Notes under the pieces: model-generated
The model's input: the letters and a program-made list of their open reading frames with translations, nothing else
What the model was told of the DNA's origin: nothing
Databases searched by the model: none
DNA from: Schistocerca nitens
Lineage: Eukaryota > Arthropoda > Insecta > Orthoptera > Acrididae
NCBI RefSeq assembly: GCF_023898315.1
Contig: NC_064621.1
Span: 134,910,521 to 134,974,520, forward strand
Direction of reading: 5' to 3'
Length of the DNA: 64,000 nt
Part shown: positions 1 to 9,396 of the stretch, piece by piece
Numbering within the stretch: position 1 is the first letter of the stretch
Layout: every line of letters starts with the position of its first letter
Position numbers and translations under genes: made by a program

Positions 1-126
1 AATCCTGCCTCGGGCATGGATGTGTGTGATGTCCTTAGGTTAGATAGGTTTAATTAGTTCTAAGTTCTAGGCGACTGATGACCTCAGAAGTTAAGTCGCA
101 TAGTGCTCAGAGCCATTTGAACCAAC
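1..126 (+). repeat. tRNA-derived SINE, truncated by the window edge
   Basis: This is the tail part of a SINE read on the plus strand. It runs from the base after the B-box region (cctcgggcatgg) to the characteristic end agccatttgaacca. The same body occurs inverted at 1178-1364, 30320-30536 and 40252-40458. The tRNA-like head lies outside the window. It is non-coding and would depend on LINE enzymes for movement. Confidence 0.9.
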
Positions 127-349
127 AATGTGACAGAACACCGTGTTCATAGGAGACAACGCAATTCTACGCAGCACCTAGCTCCACTTCCTCCACTGGC
201 GATCGTGGCAATCAGTTGCGATCACTTAATAACAAACAACTCAGCAAGACGTTGTGCCTAACGTCTATCAGCGTACGAAGTCAAGTTTGCTGACGAAAGG
301 GTGGTCTGCCGGCAGACGTCGTCCGCTATAACTTCGACGGTCTGTTGCA

Positions 350-1650
350 TTGTTGGATGATGTTTACGGCCGCGGGTTCCTATCCTCGATTTGTTCCTCA
401 AGACACTCTCTTCAGCCCCTCGAAGTTTGTCGCAGCCTTTCTGGGACATCCTGTGTACTTCATATATGGGGTAGTATGGACCAAAACAAGAAAAATATGT
501 CTAGGAAACATTGGCTCTAAAATGGATGCCTTAAAAGTTGTTTATCTTCGCTACTGTGAAACACATCTCTTCTACTGCAAGCTCTTTGCTATTACTTGCG
601 ACCTACAGAATGAAGCTAGAAAATGAATACACAATTGAGAAATCATTATTCTGTGACTGTGAAACAGCAGAGCCTCTAATGTAATCTCCTGCTATCATAT
701 ACTACCTGCACTTACCAGCCATGGCTATAGGAGGCGATTAGTATTGTATCAGTTCATAGTAAGGCATGGTTCCGTCAGACGTAGTAAGGAACTACGCAGT
801 CTATGAAAAACTCCAGTGTGGTCACGGATGCGCTGGCAGGCACTGAAGACGCATTGCTGCAGTGTTTGTGCATCATTTATGGGGCTTAGGGTACATCAAA
901 GATTTCAAGAATCCCGAAAATCAAAAATCTAAGAGTTTAAGACAGGGGGAAAGAGGTGGGCAATGTACTAAGCCTACCCGACCAATCCATTGCCCATTAA
1001 TTGTCTCAGTAACGTGTTCTCGGACACTTCGGGGAAAGTGGACTGGTACTCCATCAAGTGTGAATCATAAGCCTTTATTAGATTGTTACCTCCTCTACAT
1101 AGTGTACCCATAGACAGCAACAAAGGAATGTGTCCTCATTTGTTTACTGCATTCTGTAAACTGTACGTAATAGCAAAATGGTTCAAATGGCTCTAAGCAC
1201 TATGGGACTTGACAGCTGAGGTCATCAGTCCCCTAAACTTAGAACTACTTAAACCTAACGACATCACACACATCCATGCCCGAGACAGGATTCGAACCTG
1301 CGACCGTAGCAGCATCGCGGTTCCGGACTGAAGCGCCTAGAGCCGCTCGGCCACCACGGCCGGCACGTAATAGCAAAGAACTTGTAATTGAAGAGATATA
1401 TTTTACAGTAGCGAAGATAAAAAAGTGTTCATGGCTTTTAAGGCAAGCGTTTTAGAGCCCATGTTTATGAAATTTTTCTTCTTGTTTTGGTCCACACTGC
1501 CATCTCTCAGAATATGGATTACTTTATATAGCTCCATCTCCTTCACTGTGGCTTGTGGTCACTATTTTATGTATAAACGGGCCAGTGACCAGAGGCCACA
1601 TGTTTGTTGGGAACTCCTGCCGTTTATCCAATGTCATCCATCGACAATCA
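350..1650. repeat. Imperfect inverted repeat with arms near 350-625 and 1128-1650, interrupted by a SINE
   Basis: The reverse complement of about 475-603 matches about 1150-1497 once the SINE at 1178-1364 is removed. Shared blocks include cagtagcgaagataaa and cttgttttggtcca. Weaker similarity seems to extend outward on both sides. The roughly 500-bp centre has no recognisable coding sequence. It could be a non-autonomous DNA transposon with long inverted ends, or an inverted duplication. I could not identify a clean terminus or target-site duplication. Confidence 0.6.
1178..1364 (-). repeat. tRNA-derived SINE with 13-bp TSD
   Basis: The element reads on the minus strand. It has a tRNA-like head with A-box-like tggccgagcgg and B-box-like ggttcgaatcc, then a body ending in gagccatttgaacca. 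The 13-bp sequence acgtaatagcaaa is present at 1165-1177 and again at 1365-1377, which is an exact target-site duplication. The insertion interrupts the right arm of the inverted repeat around it, so it is younger than that repeat. Confidence 0.93.
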
Positions 1651-1946
1651 GTTAAGTTGTCTTATTAGTCTCCTCTCATTCCATAGAAAAGATTCCGAAG
1701 ACGACATAAGGGAAGCCCTAAGCGTTCTACGAATGTGTTAATAACGACCTGCTTTCTCCACGTCTTATTTGTGTGGTGGGCAAGTGTCACAGTAATCCAT
1801 TGTTACCGAGACGATACACACTGATTAAAAACACTAACTTGCGGCATTACAGTATGAGATAACAACAACCGGCTGTAGGTACACTGTCAGATTCTCGCAC
1901 TTTCTTGTCAAAGTGTTAGTCAAGAACACTGGCAGTTAAGTTCCTA

Positions 1947-2555
1947 GAACGAGATTTCACTCTGCAGCGGAGTGTACGCTGATATGAAACTTTCCTGGCA
2001 GATTAAAACTGTGTGCCAGACCGAGAATCGAACTCGGGACGTTTGCCTTTCGCGGGCAAGTGCTCTACCATCTGAGCTACCCAAGCACGACTCACGCCCC
2101 TTCCTTACAGCTCACTGGCAGAAGTAAAGCTGCGAGGACGGGGTGTGAGTCGTGCTTGGGTAGCTCAGATGGTAGAGCACTCGCCCACAAAAGGCAAAGG
2201 TCCCGAGTTCGAGTCTCGGTCTGGCACACAGTTTTAATCTGCCAGGAAAGTTTCATACCAGCGCACACTCCGCTGCAGAGTGAAAATCTCATTTTGGAAA
2301 CATCCCGCAGGCTGTGGCTAAGCCATGTCTCCGCAATATTCTTTCTTTCAAGAGTGCTAGTCATGCATGGTTCGCAGGAGAACTTCTGTAAAGTTTGGAA
2401 GGTAGGAGACAAGGTACTGACGGAAGTAAAGCTGTGAGGACGGGGCGTGAGTCGTGCTTGGGTAGCTCAGATGGTAGAGCACATGCCCACGAAAGGCAAA
2501 GGTCCCAAGTTCGAGTGTCGGTCTGGCACACAGTTTTAATCTGCCAGGCATGTTT
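1947..2555. repeat. Trimeric tRNA-like retroposon (one inverted plus two direct units) with 14-bp TSD
   Basis: Three tRNA-like units lie in one insertion: minus strand about 2015-2093, plus strand about 2150-2226, and plus strand about 2452-2528. The first two are head to head across a 40-bp spacer. Each unit has a D-arm-like, anticodon-arm-like and T-arm-like segment (for example gagttcgagtctcgg) and ends in the tail cacagttttaatctgccagg. The 14-bp sequence cagttaagttccta occurs at 1933-1946 and at 2556-2569, so the whole 609-bp complex appears to have inserted in one step. The anticodon loop has no U33, so these are not functional tRNA genes. Confidence 0.85.
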
Positions 2556-2569
2556 CAGTTAAGTTCCTA

Positions 2570-3809
2570 TTACCGCTGGATCATCTCGCGGAGTAAAATA
2601 GGTAAGCGACCGTTGTACGGGTGTCAGCAATGTGAAGCTTCATGTTTTTGTCGTTATGAACGACGACGAAGCGAAAGGAATGGTGTGGTTGAGGCCAGAT
2701 GTCCGTAAAATTTCTGGAATCACGCTCCACGAAATACTGATTGACAAAGGGAATAGACCTAAAAGGAACTAATGTAGTTTTTCATTGTAAGAGCAGGAAA
2801 ATTTCATTTCACCTTCGTACGAGAATTACTTCTTGTCATCAAGTATTAACGCCTTAAGTTTGGGTATATGTTAAATCCTATTCTGCCGTTAATCGTCTTG
2901 TGGCGTTGTCGGTACTGGTAGTCTAATGGTAAAACACGTGTCTGAAAACCGAATGGCCACGATATTGAAGATCAGCCCTTCAACGGAGTTTTTCAGTCTC
3001 TCATTAATATAGCCCTCGCCTCTCAGCGATGTGAGAAGTCACCAAGAACGATACGTGTTTATGATTCCACGTTAAACTGTAGCTTCCATTTTCCCGGTTG
3101 GATAACTGTGGTAGATGAAATACATGCAGGGAACCGGAGTCGAATTAAAAGACATGCTCTCGGTCGTTGAGAACACAAATTTATAATATTTCCACGTTCT
3201 CTTCCGTTCATTACCAAATTACCTAAAACTTCATACCTTATCGTATTCTCCCCGATGCAGCTGCTGCACATAACGTTTTTGCGTAAAGTAAAACCTGACG
3301 TAGTGGGCCAGAAACCAGGGCAGCAGTTACCGGCGTTTCGTTACGCTCCAGAGGAAAGAACGCTGAAAGGTATTTCGCTCAGTACAGAACTGACGGCTCC
3401 GAACACACAATACAATCGTATCTCACCGGCATGAAAGCGCAGAATACATTTCGCATCGGCTCCGCCATTGAAATGAGTTGGGCCCGGAGTTGTGGCGTAT
3501 CACAAAGCTACAGCGGTCCATTACTACAATTGGCCGCGTTTCAAACTCCGAGGCAACGGTGAGTTGCCGTAGCGATAACATCGTTCCTGGATGAACTCAT
3601 TTCCTAACTGAAGCTGCTGCATTCGAGGGACAGAAAGGAAGAGAGAAAGAGAAGGACAGAAAACAAATCAATGATGGGATTTCTCTGAGGACTACGTATT
3701 TGACGTATTTGTATACTTTCAAATCCTACGAACACAAAAATACAGAAAAAACTTCCTAAGCCAGGTAAGCTGTAGATACTCATTCGGTACCCTATGTGAG
3801 CAAGAGGTA
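2570..3809. other. Unassigned DNA, with a weak tRNA-like trace near 2907-2985
   Basis: No convincing coding sequence is visible. A segment near 2907-2950 (ctggtagtctaatggtaaaa) looks like the A-box half of a tRNA-derived SINE. There is no good B box or end, so it is only a possible decayed fragment. Confidence 0.3.
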
Positions 3810-3845
3810 TGTGTGTGTGTGTGTATGTTTTTCTGTGTGTTTGTT

Positions 3846-3885
<40 letters not shown>

Positions 3886-3897
3886 GAGAGAGAGAGT
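3810..3897. repeat. (GT)n and (GA)n microsatellite
   Basis: A GT tract spans about 3810-3826. After a short GT-rich spacer comes a GA tract of about 50 bp at 3848-3897 with two single-base interruptions. A G-rich segment follows to about 3930. The serine/leucine-rich reading frames on the minus strand here are artefacts of the dinucleotide repeat. Confidence 0.95.
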
Positions 3898-3930
3898 GAT
3901 GGGGGTGGGGAGGGAGGGGAGGGGTAGCAG

Positions 3931-5820
3931 CAGGAGGGAGTGGATAATAACGGCAGAACATGGAGCGGATGAGGGCTATATGTCAACACATTTTTCAGTG
4001 GCTTCCAACGTTTATTCTCCCGATAAGCAAACTAATGTTTTGTACACACACTGATTAAATACACGCACGCAGATTATGTACCATATTCACTACGCTTCCA
4101 AATCCCGCATGTGATGCTGTAACTGAATGCCGAGAACAGATAGAACTCATCACATACGTGAACTTTAACGCGTGTAAGCCCTAAATTCGGGCTGCTACCT
4201 GCTATTGTTCTTTCACCGATGTTTCCAACCACTGTTCTCTCTAGGTAGACCACATACGTACTGCCCGAGTTATGCGTCATCACACACTCTAATATTTTTT
4301 GGGCGATATTTGTTATTGAGTGCTTCATTTACCGCAACACACATTAGAAACAGGTTCTTTTACATTCAAGACGTCAGTGGTTACACGACAGTGGAGTCCA
4401 TGGTCGTTGTTTTTCTTTGTTCACAGGAATCACTTACGGCGGCTCCACGCCATTACTTGCCTCGCATACTAAGCCCAGGCAAGCAAGACTGCCTTTAAAG
4501 GGAATGGGAATATATCCGCGGCACTGTATTTACTTTAGTAAGAGATTAAACAGCTATGCGAGAAACGAGGTCATGTATTTTACGAGATCAGAGAATGTAA
4601 ACTATGACTGTCGGAATCGAAAACCACAAGAACAGCGGGCAAAACGCCTTCTACTTGACCCACGTAAACCTGTTGCGACTTCGATATTTTCGCAGAAGCC
4701 CACTGCATGGTTGCGGGTTACCGGCTAAAGCAGGTCGAATTCAATCATACTTTGTCGTTGAAATGATACACATATTATTTTTATTTTTTGCTGCAGAGTT
4801 GGTAGCAACTGACGACAGCAGGGATCCGTTCCTCATCAGTTGAGTTTAGCGTGGTTTTCTGGAAAAAATGGAGACATGTTACGAAGTAAGTCTACTTTTT
4901 AGAAAGATGACAGATAATTAACTTCACGACCAGTATTAGTAAGATAATAACAATAATAATTTTAATTGGTCAGCGGCTATTTCCAATATGTTCTTTACCT
5001 CCGTCATTACTGAAGCGTAACAAAATATTTTCTAGTTACTCTGCTGACGTCTTGCAACAAGGAGATTTACATATAAGTCCAAGAATGCACGCTATCTGAT
5101 GTCTAGCTGCGACGTCCGAAATGTTTAACGATGTAGACATATGTCAGTTATATCTGGTTTCTTTTCTTATTAATTATACATTTTTTGGTGTTCCTTTACA
5201 CGACAGAATTCGTACTTGCGTCGCGGATGCTGTACGAGAAACAAGAGAACGTCTGTGAGTCTAGTCTACATTGTTTCGAACATGAAAGTAATATCGAGAA
5301 CATGAGACGCCTCCTTTGGAAGCCCTTTACATCCATTTTTTGTGAGTTTAACCCGACTGCACACCTCTCGGCGGAGCGCAGCATCATCCCAGCTAGCCGC
5401 GAAAGTAACAAAGCAGCTCGCCGAACCAGTAAGGCTATAAAACAGTTGCTTGTTCATCACAACTACCGACACGTCTAATATTTTGGATTTAGAACAGAAC
5501 TGCATAACAATGCAATAAAGTTTGACCTCTCAATTTCCCCTGCCCCCCCTTTTTTTTAGTACGATGCACACTGTAAGTTTTCAGTAGCTGTCTGGTATTT
5601 GTGTTTTTTAGGTGCCACAATAAAATAGCTACAACGTATATCTTTGTTTACTGCTCTGGGAACAACACTTTCACAGCCAATAAACACAACTATAGCGATG
5701 GCAAGCAACAAGGAGCAACTTTTAAGCAAAATGGAGGAATAAACGAGCCAGGTGGTGCGTTCATCGTCTATTGTTTGTTGACTTGTACAAAGCTGTATTT
5801 CCCTTAACGCGCTGTCACAG
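3931..5820. other. Unassigned non-coding DNA
   Basis: Only short chance reading frames are present. I see no repeat family, RNA gene or transposon ends that I can name. Confidence 0.5.
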
Positions 5821-5821
5821 T

Positions 5822-6128
5822 ACTGACTGTCGGGTTCGAGGCCTCGCAGGTATTTTGGACTTACCTGGCTGGCTGCCGCTGTGTAGCGAAGTGACGCGAT
5901 CTCCAACGCCGCCGGAGAGAAACGGACACGCCGCCGACAACACCCACGCTCCGCCAGTTCCGCTCCGCCAGAGGGTCGGCAGACGACTGACGGGGGGACC
6001 GGCCGCCGCCACAGGCGTGCCAACCGCTCGCCCGCCCGAGCGCCGCGAGGTTGGCAGTACATCCGGCGGGATGCCAGACTGCGGAGACGCCGGTCGCAGC
6101 CCGACGCGCTCTCGTTTGCCTCGCGGCA
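5822..6128. promoter_or_regulatory. CpG-rich segment, possible host promoter or first exon
   Basis: This segment of about 300 bp is strikingly GC- and CpG-rich next to its AT-rich flanks, with many cgcc, gccg and cgcgag motifs. It stops where LINE sequence begins near 6130. A CpG-dense stretch could be the 5' end of a host gene or the 5' region of a retroelement. No start site, TATA box or splice site can be fixed from sequence alone, and the frames open across it (5771-6220 plus, 5556-6353 minus) look like GC-driven accidents. Confidence 0.35.
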
Positions 6129-6501
6129 GTCGGAGGAAACTGGTACAAGCATGGACTGTAGTAAAAAGAAGTCAGGCAATACTGACGCTGAGGGCAGTAA
6201 ACTACCAAGACAGACGCTAAACGTAGACGAGGTATGCCACTTAGGCAGCAAAAATAACGAGAAAAGTTTCTCTGAAAAAAGCGAAATAGCACCAAGAAAC
6301 AATGCCTTCACTGCTCGATAACAATGGGGATACAATCGAAGACAGTGCTGCAAAAGCAGATTTACTAGACACAGCCTTCCGAAATGCCTTCACAAAAGAA
6401 GACGAAGTAAATATTCCAGAATTCGAATCGAGAACAGCTGCCAACATGAGTAACGTAGAAGTAAATACCCTCGGAGTAGTGAAGCAACTCAAATCACTTA
6501 A

Positions 6502-7936
6502 GGGGCTCCGGAACGCTCTATACTTGCAATGTTAAAATAACGCTTATAAATTACATCTTTCCTCACAAAGTATTTGAGGTAGGAAGTTGAAATATTTACA
6601 GATTATTTATTGGAATATGGGCTACAACTTAACACAGGGATTTTACAAAATTTTAGTTCAGTTATTAAAGATGATTTTTTTTCGATTGTAATGAAAATTC
6701 ACAACATTTTTTTGCAATTTTTTATTTATATATTCAAAAATATACAGCTTTTTGGAAAAAGGCTGTGTTAAATTATGCAGAAGCTACTGTGTAACATTTA
6801 CTGAAAGTTTGAAACAAATATGTTTGGAAGATCCTTAGAAAACATGTCATTAGTATGAGAAAATAAAAGTTTTGGGAATCGAGCGACAAAGATTGGATTA
6901 ACTTTTTAGTGCATTCCAGGCCCATAGGATGGATTATCTTCATCCTCTGCAAACTCCTCCTCCAGCTTCCTCTTGTTCCTCCTCGTGTTTACTCTTGCTT
7001 GTATTTCTAGACTCTTTACAGCCCTGTCTGCAGCCCGAAGGCGTTCCTTGTCTAAAGCAAGCATCGCTCGTACCATGTTAGAACCTATCTTCATTCCTAT
7101 ATTTCTAAATACCTTGCACCTTACAATGTTGCCATCATTGAAAGTCGCAACAGCATCATACACACCAAAGTGAAGTGTTTCTATTCCAACAAATACAGTC
7201 TTGGGGATTCTCGACCATATAACACTATTTACACTTTCATTGGGGCTTTGAGTTTTTCCGTGAATACACTTTTTCAACAGTTCAGGTGCTGCTAAGTCTC
7301 TGAAAATTTTTATCACCTCCATTATTGCATGAGGCAGACTATGCTTATGAGTGTACACTTCACCAGTTAGCAATCCTTTGTTATATTTACACCAACTGTC
7401 TTCTTCTTTGGGACACAAGCTATGTTGGGGATTTTCATCGTCTTTATTGTTTACAGTAATAACACATACCTTTGGCTTTACAACATTTCTCCTTTTCTTA
7501 AAAGCCTTCAGAGGATTTCTAATAACTTTACTTTTACTCATTATTATACTTCAACAAAACAGAGACTCAAGAAACAGAATTAATTACGAATATTTTCGAG
7601 ATAACGACAGAGTAAATAAACATGAAACAATCGACTATCACACCAGCGATATATATTGAACCATCACAGGTTAGCCACAACACATACTTTATCTCACATC
7701 ACTAAAATGTACCTGATGATCACGGACGTTAATAATAACACCATTTGACAGCAGTTTAACAGCGCCACAGTAGGTCACGCCCATGTAGAACACATTTCAA
7801 AAAAAATTTAAAAATAGTTGTAGTCTTCGGAATTGAATAAATTATATATCTATTAAAAGGTAATAGTCTGCAGATTCAGAAAACGCAAAAAAGTAAAAAT
7901 TGAACTTTTCATGATTTTGAGCCTTTCCGGAGCCCC
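6502..7936 (-). mobile_element. Kolobok-like DNA transposon with exact TTAA duplication
   Basis: The 1435-bp element begins ggggctccggaa and ends with its inverted copy ttccggagcccc, flanked by TTAA at 6498-6501 and 7937-7940. Removing the element and one TTAA restores the surrounding LINE reading frame exactly. TTAA duplication with 5'-RGG termini is the established signature of the Kolobok superfamily. piggyBac also uses TTAA, but the encoded protein does not look like a piggyBac transposase. The left 400 bp is AT-rich and non-coding, so the copy is internally deleted. Confidence 0.8.
6906..7541 (-). CDS. Transposase C-terminal fragment (HGKTQ/NES family), 211 aa
   Basis: The frame is open from ATG to stop. 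It resembles the C-terminal part of a widespread animal transposase family: SLCPKEEDSWCKYNK at about residues 41-55, CIHGKTQSPNESVNSVIW at about 92-109, and FVGIETLHFGVYDAVATFN at about 116-134, ending in a basic then acidic tail. Family members are annotated as Mutator-like, but the TTAA duplication of this element points to Kolobok. Full-length members are much longer, so the N-terminal part and probably most catalytic residues are missing. Position inside TTAA-bounded inverted ends supports the transposon origin. Activity is unlikely. Confidence 0.75.
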   Translation of the reverse strand: MSKSKVIRNPLKAFKKRRNVVKPKVCVITVNNKDDENPQHSLCPKEEDSWCKYNKGLLTGEVYTHKHSLPHAIMEVIKIFRDLAAPELLKKCIHGKTQSPNESVNSVIWSRIPKTVFVGIETLHFGVYDAVATFNDGNIVRCKVFRNIGMKIGSNMVRAMLALDKERLRAADRAVKSLEIQARVNTRRNKRKLEEEFAEDEDNPSYGPGMH

Positions 7937-9396
7937 TTAATAACAGCAAGTCTTCTGGTCCAAACTGTATACCAATTAGGTTCCTTTCGGAGTATGTTGA
8001 TGCATTAGCTTCATACTTATCAATCATATAAAACCGTTCGCTCGACGAAAGATCCGTACCCAAAGACTGGAAAGCTGCACCGGTAACACCAATATTAAAG
8101 AAAGGTAATAGGAGTAATCCACTAAATTACAGGCCAATATCGTTAACGTCGATATGCAACAGGATTTTAGAACATATATTGTGTTCGAACATTATGAATT
8201 ACCTCGAAGGAAAAGGTCTACTGACACACAGTCATCATGGCTTTAGAAAACATTGTTCCTGTGAAACACAACTAGCTCTTTATTCACATGAAGTGCTGAG
8301 CGCTATTGACAAGGGATTTCAGAAAGACTCCGTATTCCTGGATTTCCGGAAGGCTTTTGACACTACCACACAAGTGGCTTGTAATAAAATTGCGTGCTTA
8401 TGGAATATCGTCTCTGTTATGTGACTGGATTTGTGACTTGCTGTCAGTGAGGTCGCAGTTCGTAGCAATTGACGGAAAGCATTGAGTAAAACAGAAGTGA
8501 TTTCTGGCGTTCCTCAAAGGCCCTTTGCTGTTCCTTATCTATATAAACGATTTGGGAGACAATCTGAGCAGCCGTCTTCGGTTGTTTGCAGATGACGCTG
8601 TCGTTTATCGACTAATAAAGTCATCAGAAGATCAAAACAAACTGCAAAACGATTTATAATAATTATCTGAATGGTGCGAAAAGTGGCAGTTGACCCTAAA
8701 TAACGAAAAGTGTGAGGTCGTCCACACGAGTGCTATAAGGAACTCGTTAAACTTCGGTTACACGATAAATCAGTCTAATCAAAAAGCCGTAACTTCAACT
8801 AAATACTTAGGTATTACAATTATGAACAACTTAAATAGGAAGGAACACATAGAAAATGTGGGGAAGGCTAGCCAAAGGCTGGCTTTTATTGGCAGGACAC
8901 TTAGAAAATGTAACAGATCTACTAAAGAGACTGCCTACACTATGCTTGTCCGTTCTCTTTTGGAATACTGCTGCGTGGTGTGGGATCCGTACCAGGTAGG
9001 ACGACGGATTACATAGAAAAAGTTCAAAGAAAGGCAGCACGTTTTGTATTATCGCGAAATATGGGAGAGAGTGTCACAGAAATGATACAGGATTTGGGCT
9101 GGAAATCATTAAAAGAATGGCGTTTTTCGTTGCGACGGAATCTTCTCACGAAATTCCAATCACCAACTTTCTCTTCCGAATGCGAAAATATTTTGTTGAC
9201 ACCGACCTACATAGGGCGGAACGATCACTACGATAAAATAAGGGAAATCAGAGCTCGTACCGAAAGATATAGGTGTTCATTCTTTCCGCGCGCTATACGA
9301 GATTGGAATATTAGAGAATTATGAAGGTGGTTTTATGAACCCTCTGCCAGGCACTTAAATGTGATTTTCAGAGTATCCATGTAGATGTAGATGTAG

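Larger units (their letters stand above)
6302..9324 (+). pseudogene. LINE ORF2 (endonuclease-reverse transcriptase type), broken and split by a DNA transposon
   Basis: This is a non-LTR retrotransposon ORF of the Jockey/CR1-like group, and it would reverse-transcribe its own RNA at the target site. Coding similarity runs over 6302-6497 and resumes at 7941 after the nested element. Visible landmarks are the KSSGPNCIP-like segment just after 7941, LNYRPISLTS near 8120-8150, motif A LDFRKAFD near 8340-8360, motif C LFADD near 8582-8596, and the C-terminal block RKAARFVLSR through FFPRAIRDWN (about 9020-9310). Frameshifts near 8370-8440 and 8990 and stop codons near 8025 and 8657 mean it cannot make a full protein. 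The endonuclease half is missing, so the copy is 5'-truncated. Confidence 0.88.
6130..9396 (+). mobile_element. LINE copy ending in (ATGTAG)n, 5'-truncated
   Basis: This is the full extent of the LINE, including the nested transposon at 6502-7936. The start is estimated from the change out of CpG-rich sequence. The 3' end is the short ATGTAG repeat at about 9380-9396. A related LINE lies inverted at 19252-21350 and ends in the same hexamer repeat, which supports this as the family's natural 3' terminus. Confidence 0.8.

Noticed and set aside
2907-2985. Possible tRNA gene
   Set aside because: Only an A-box-like half is present, without a T arm or an acceptor stem.
3810-3897. CRISPR-like array or structured repeat
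   Set aside because: It is a simple dinucleotide microsatellite with no spacers.
3719-3989. Serine/leucine-rich open frames on the minus strand
   Set aside because: They are translations of the GA/GT microsatellite and have no other protein-like features.
5556-6353. 265-aa minus-strand open frame across the CpG-rich segment
   Set aside because: It spans the boundary into LINE sequence and its openness is explained by GC-rich composition. No domain is visible.
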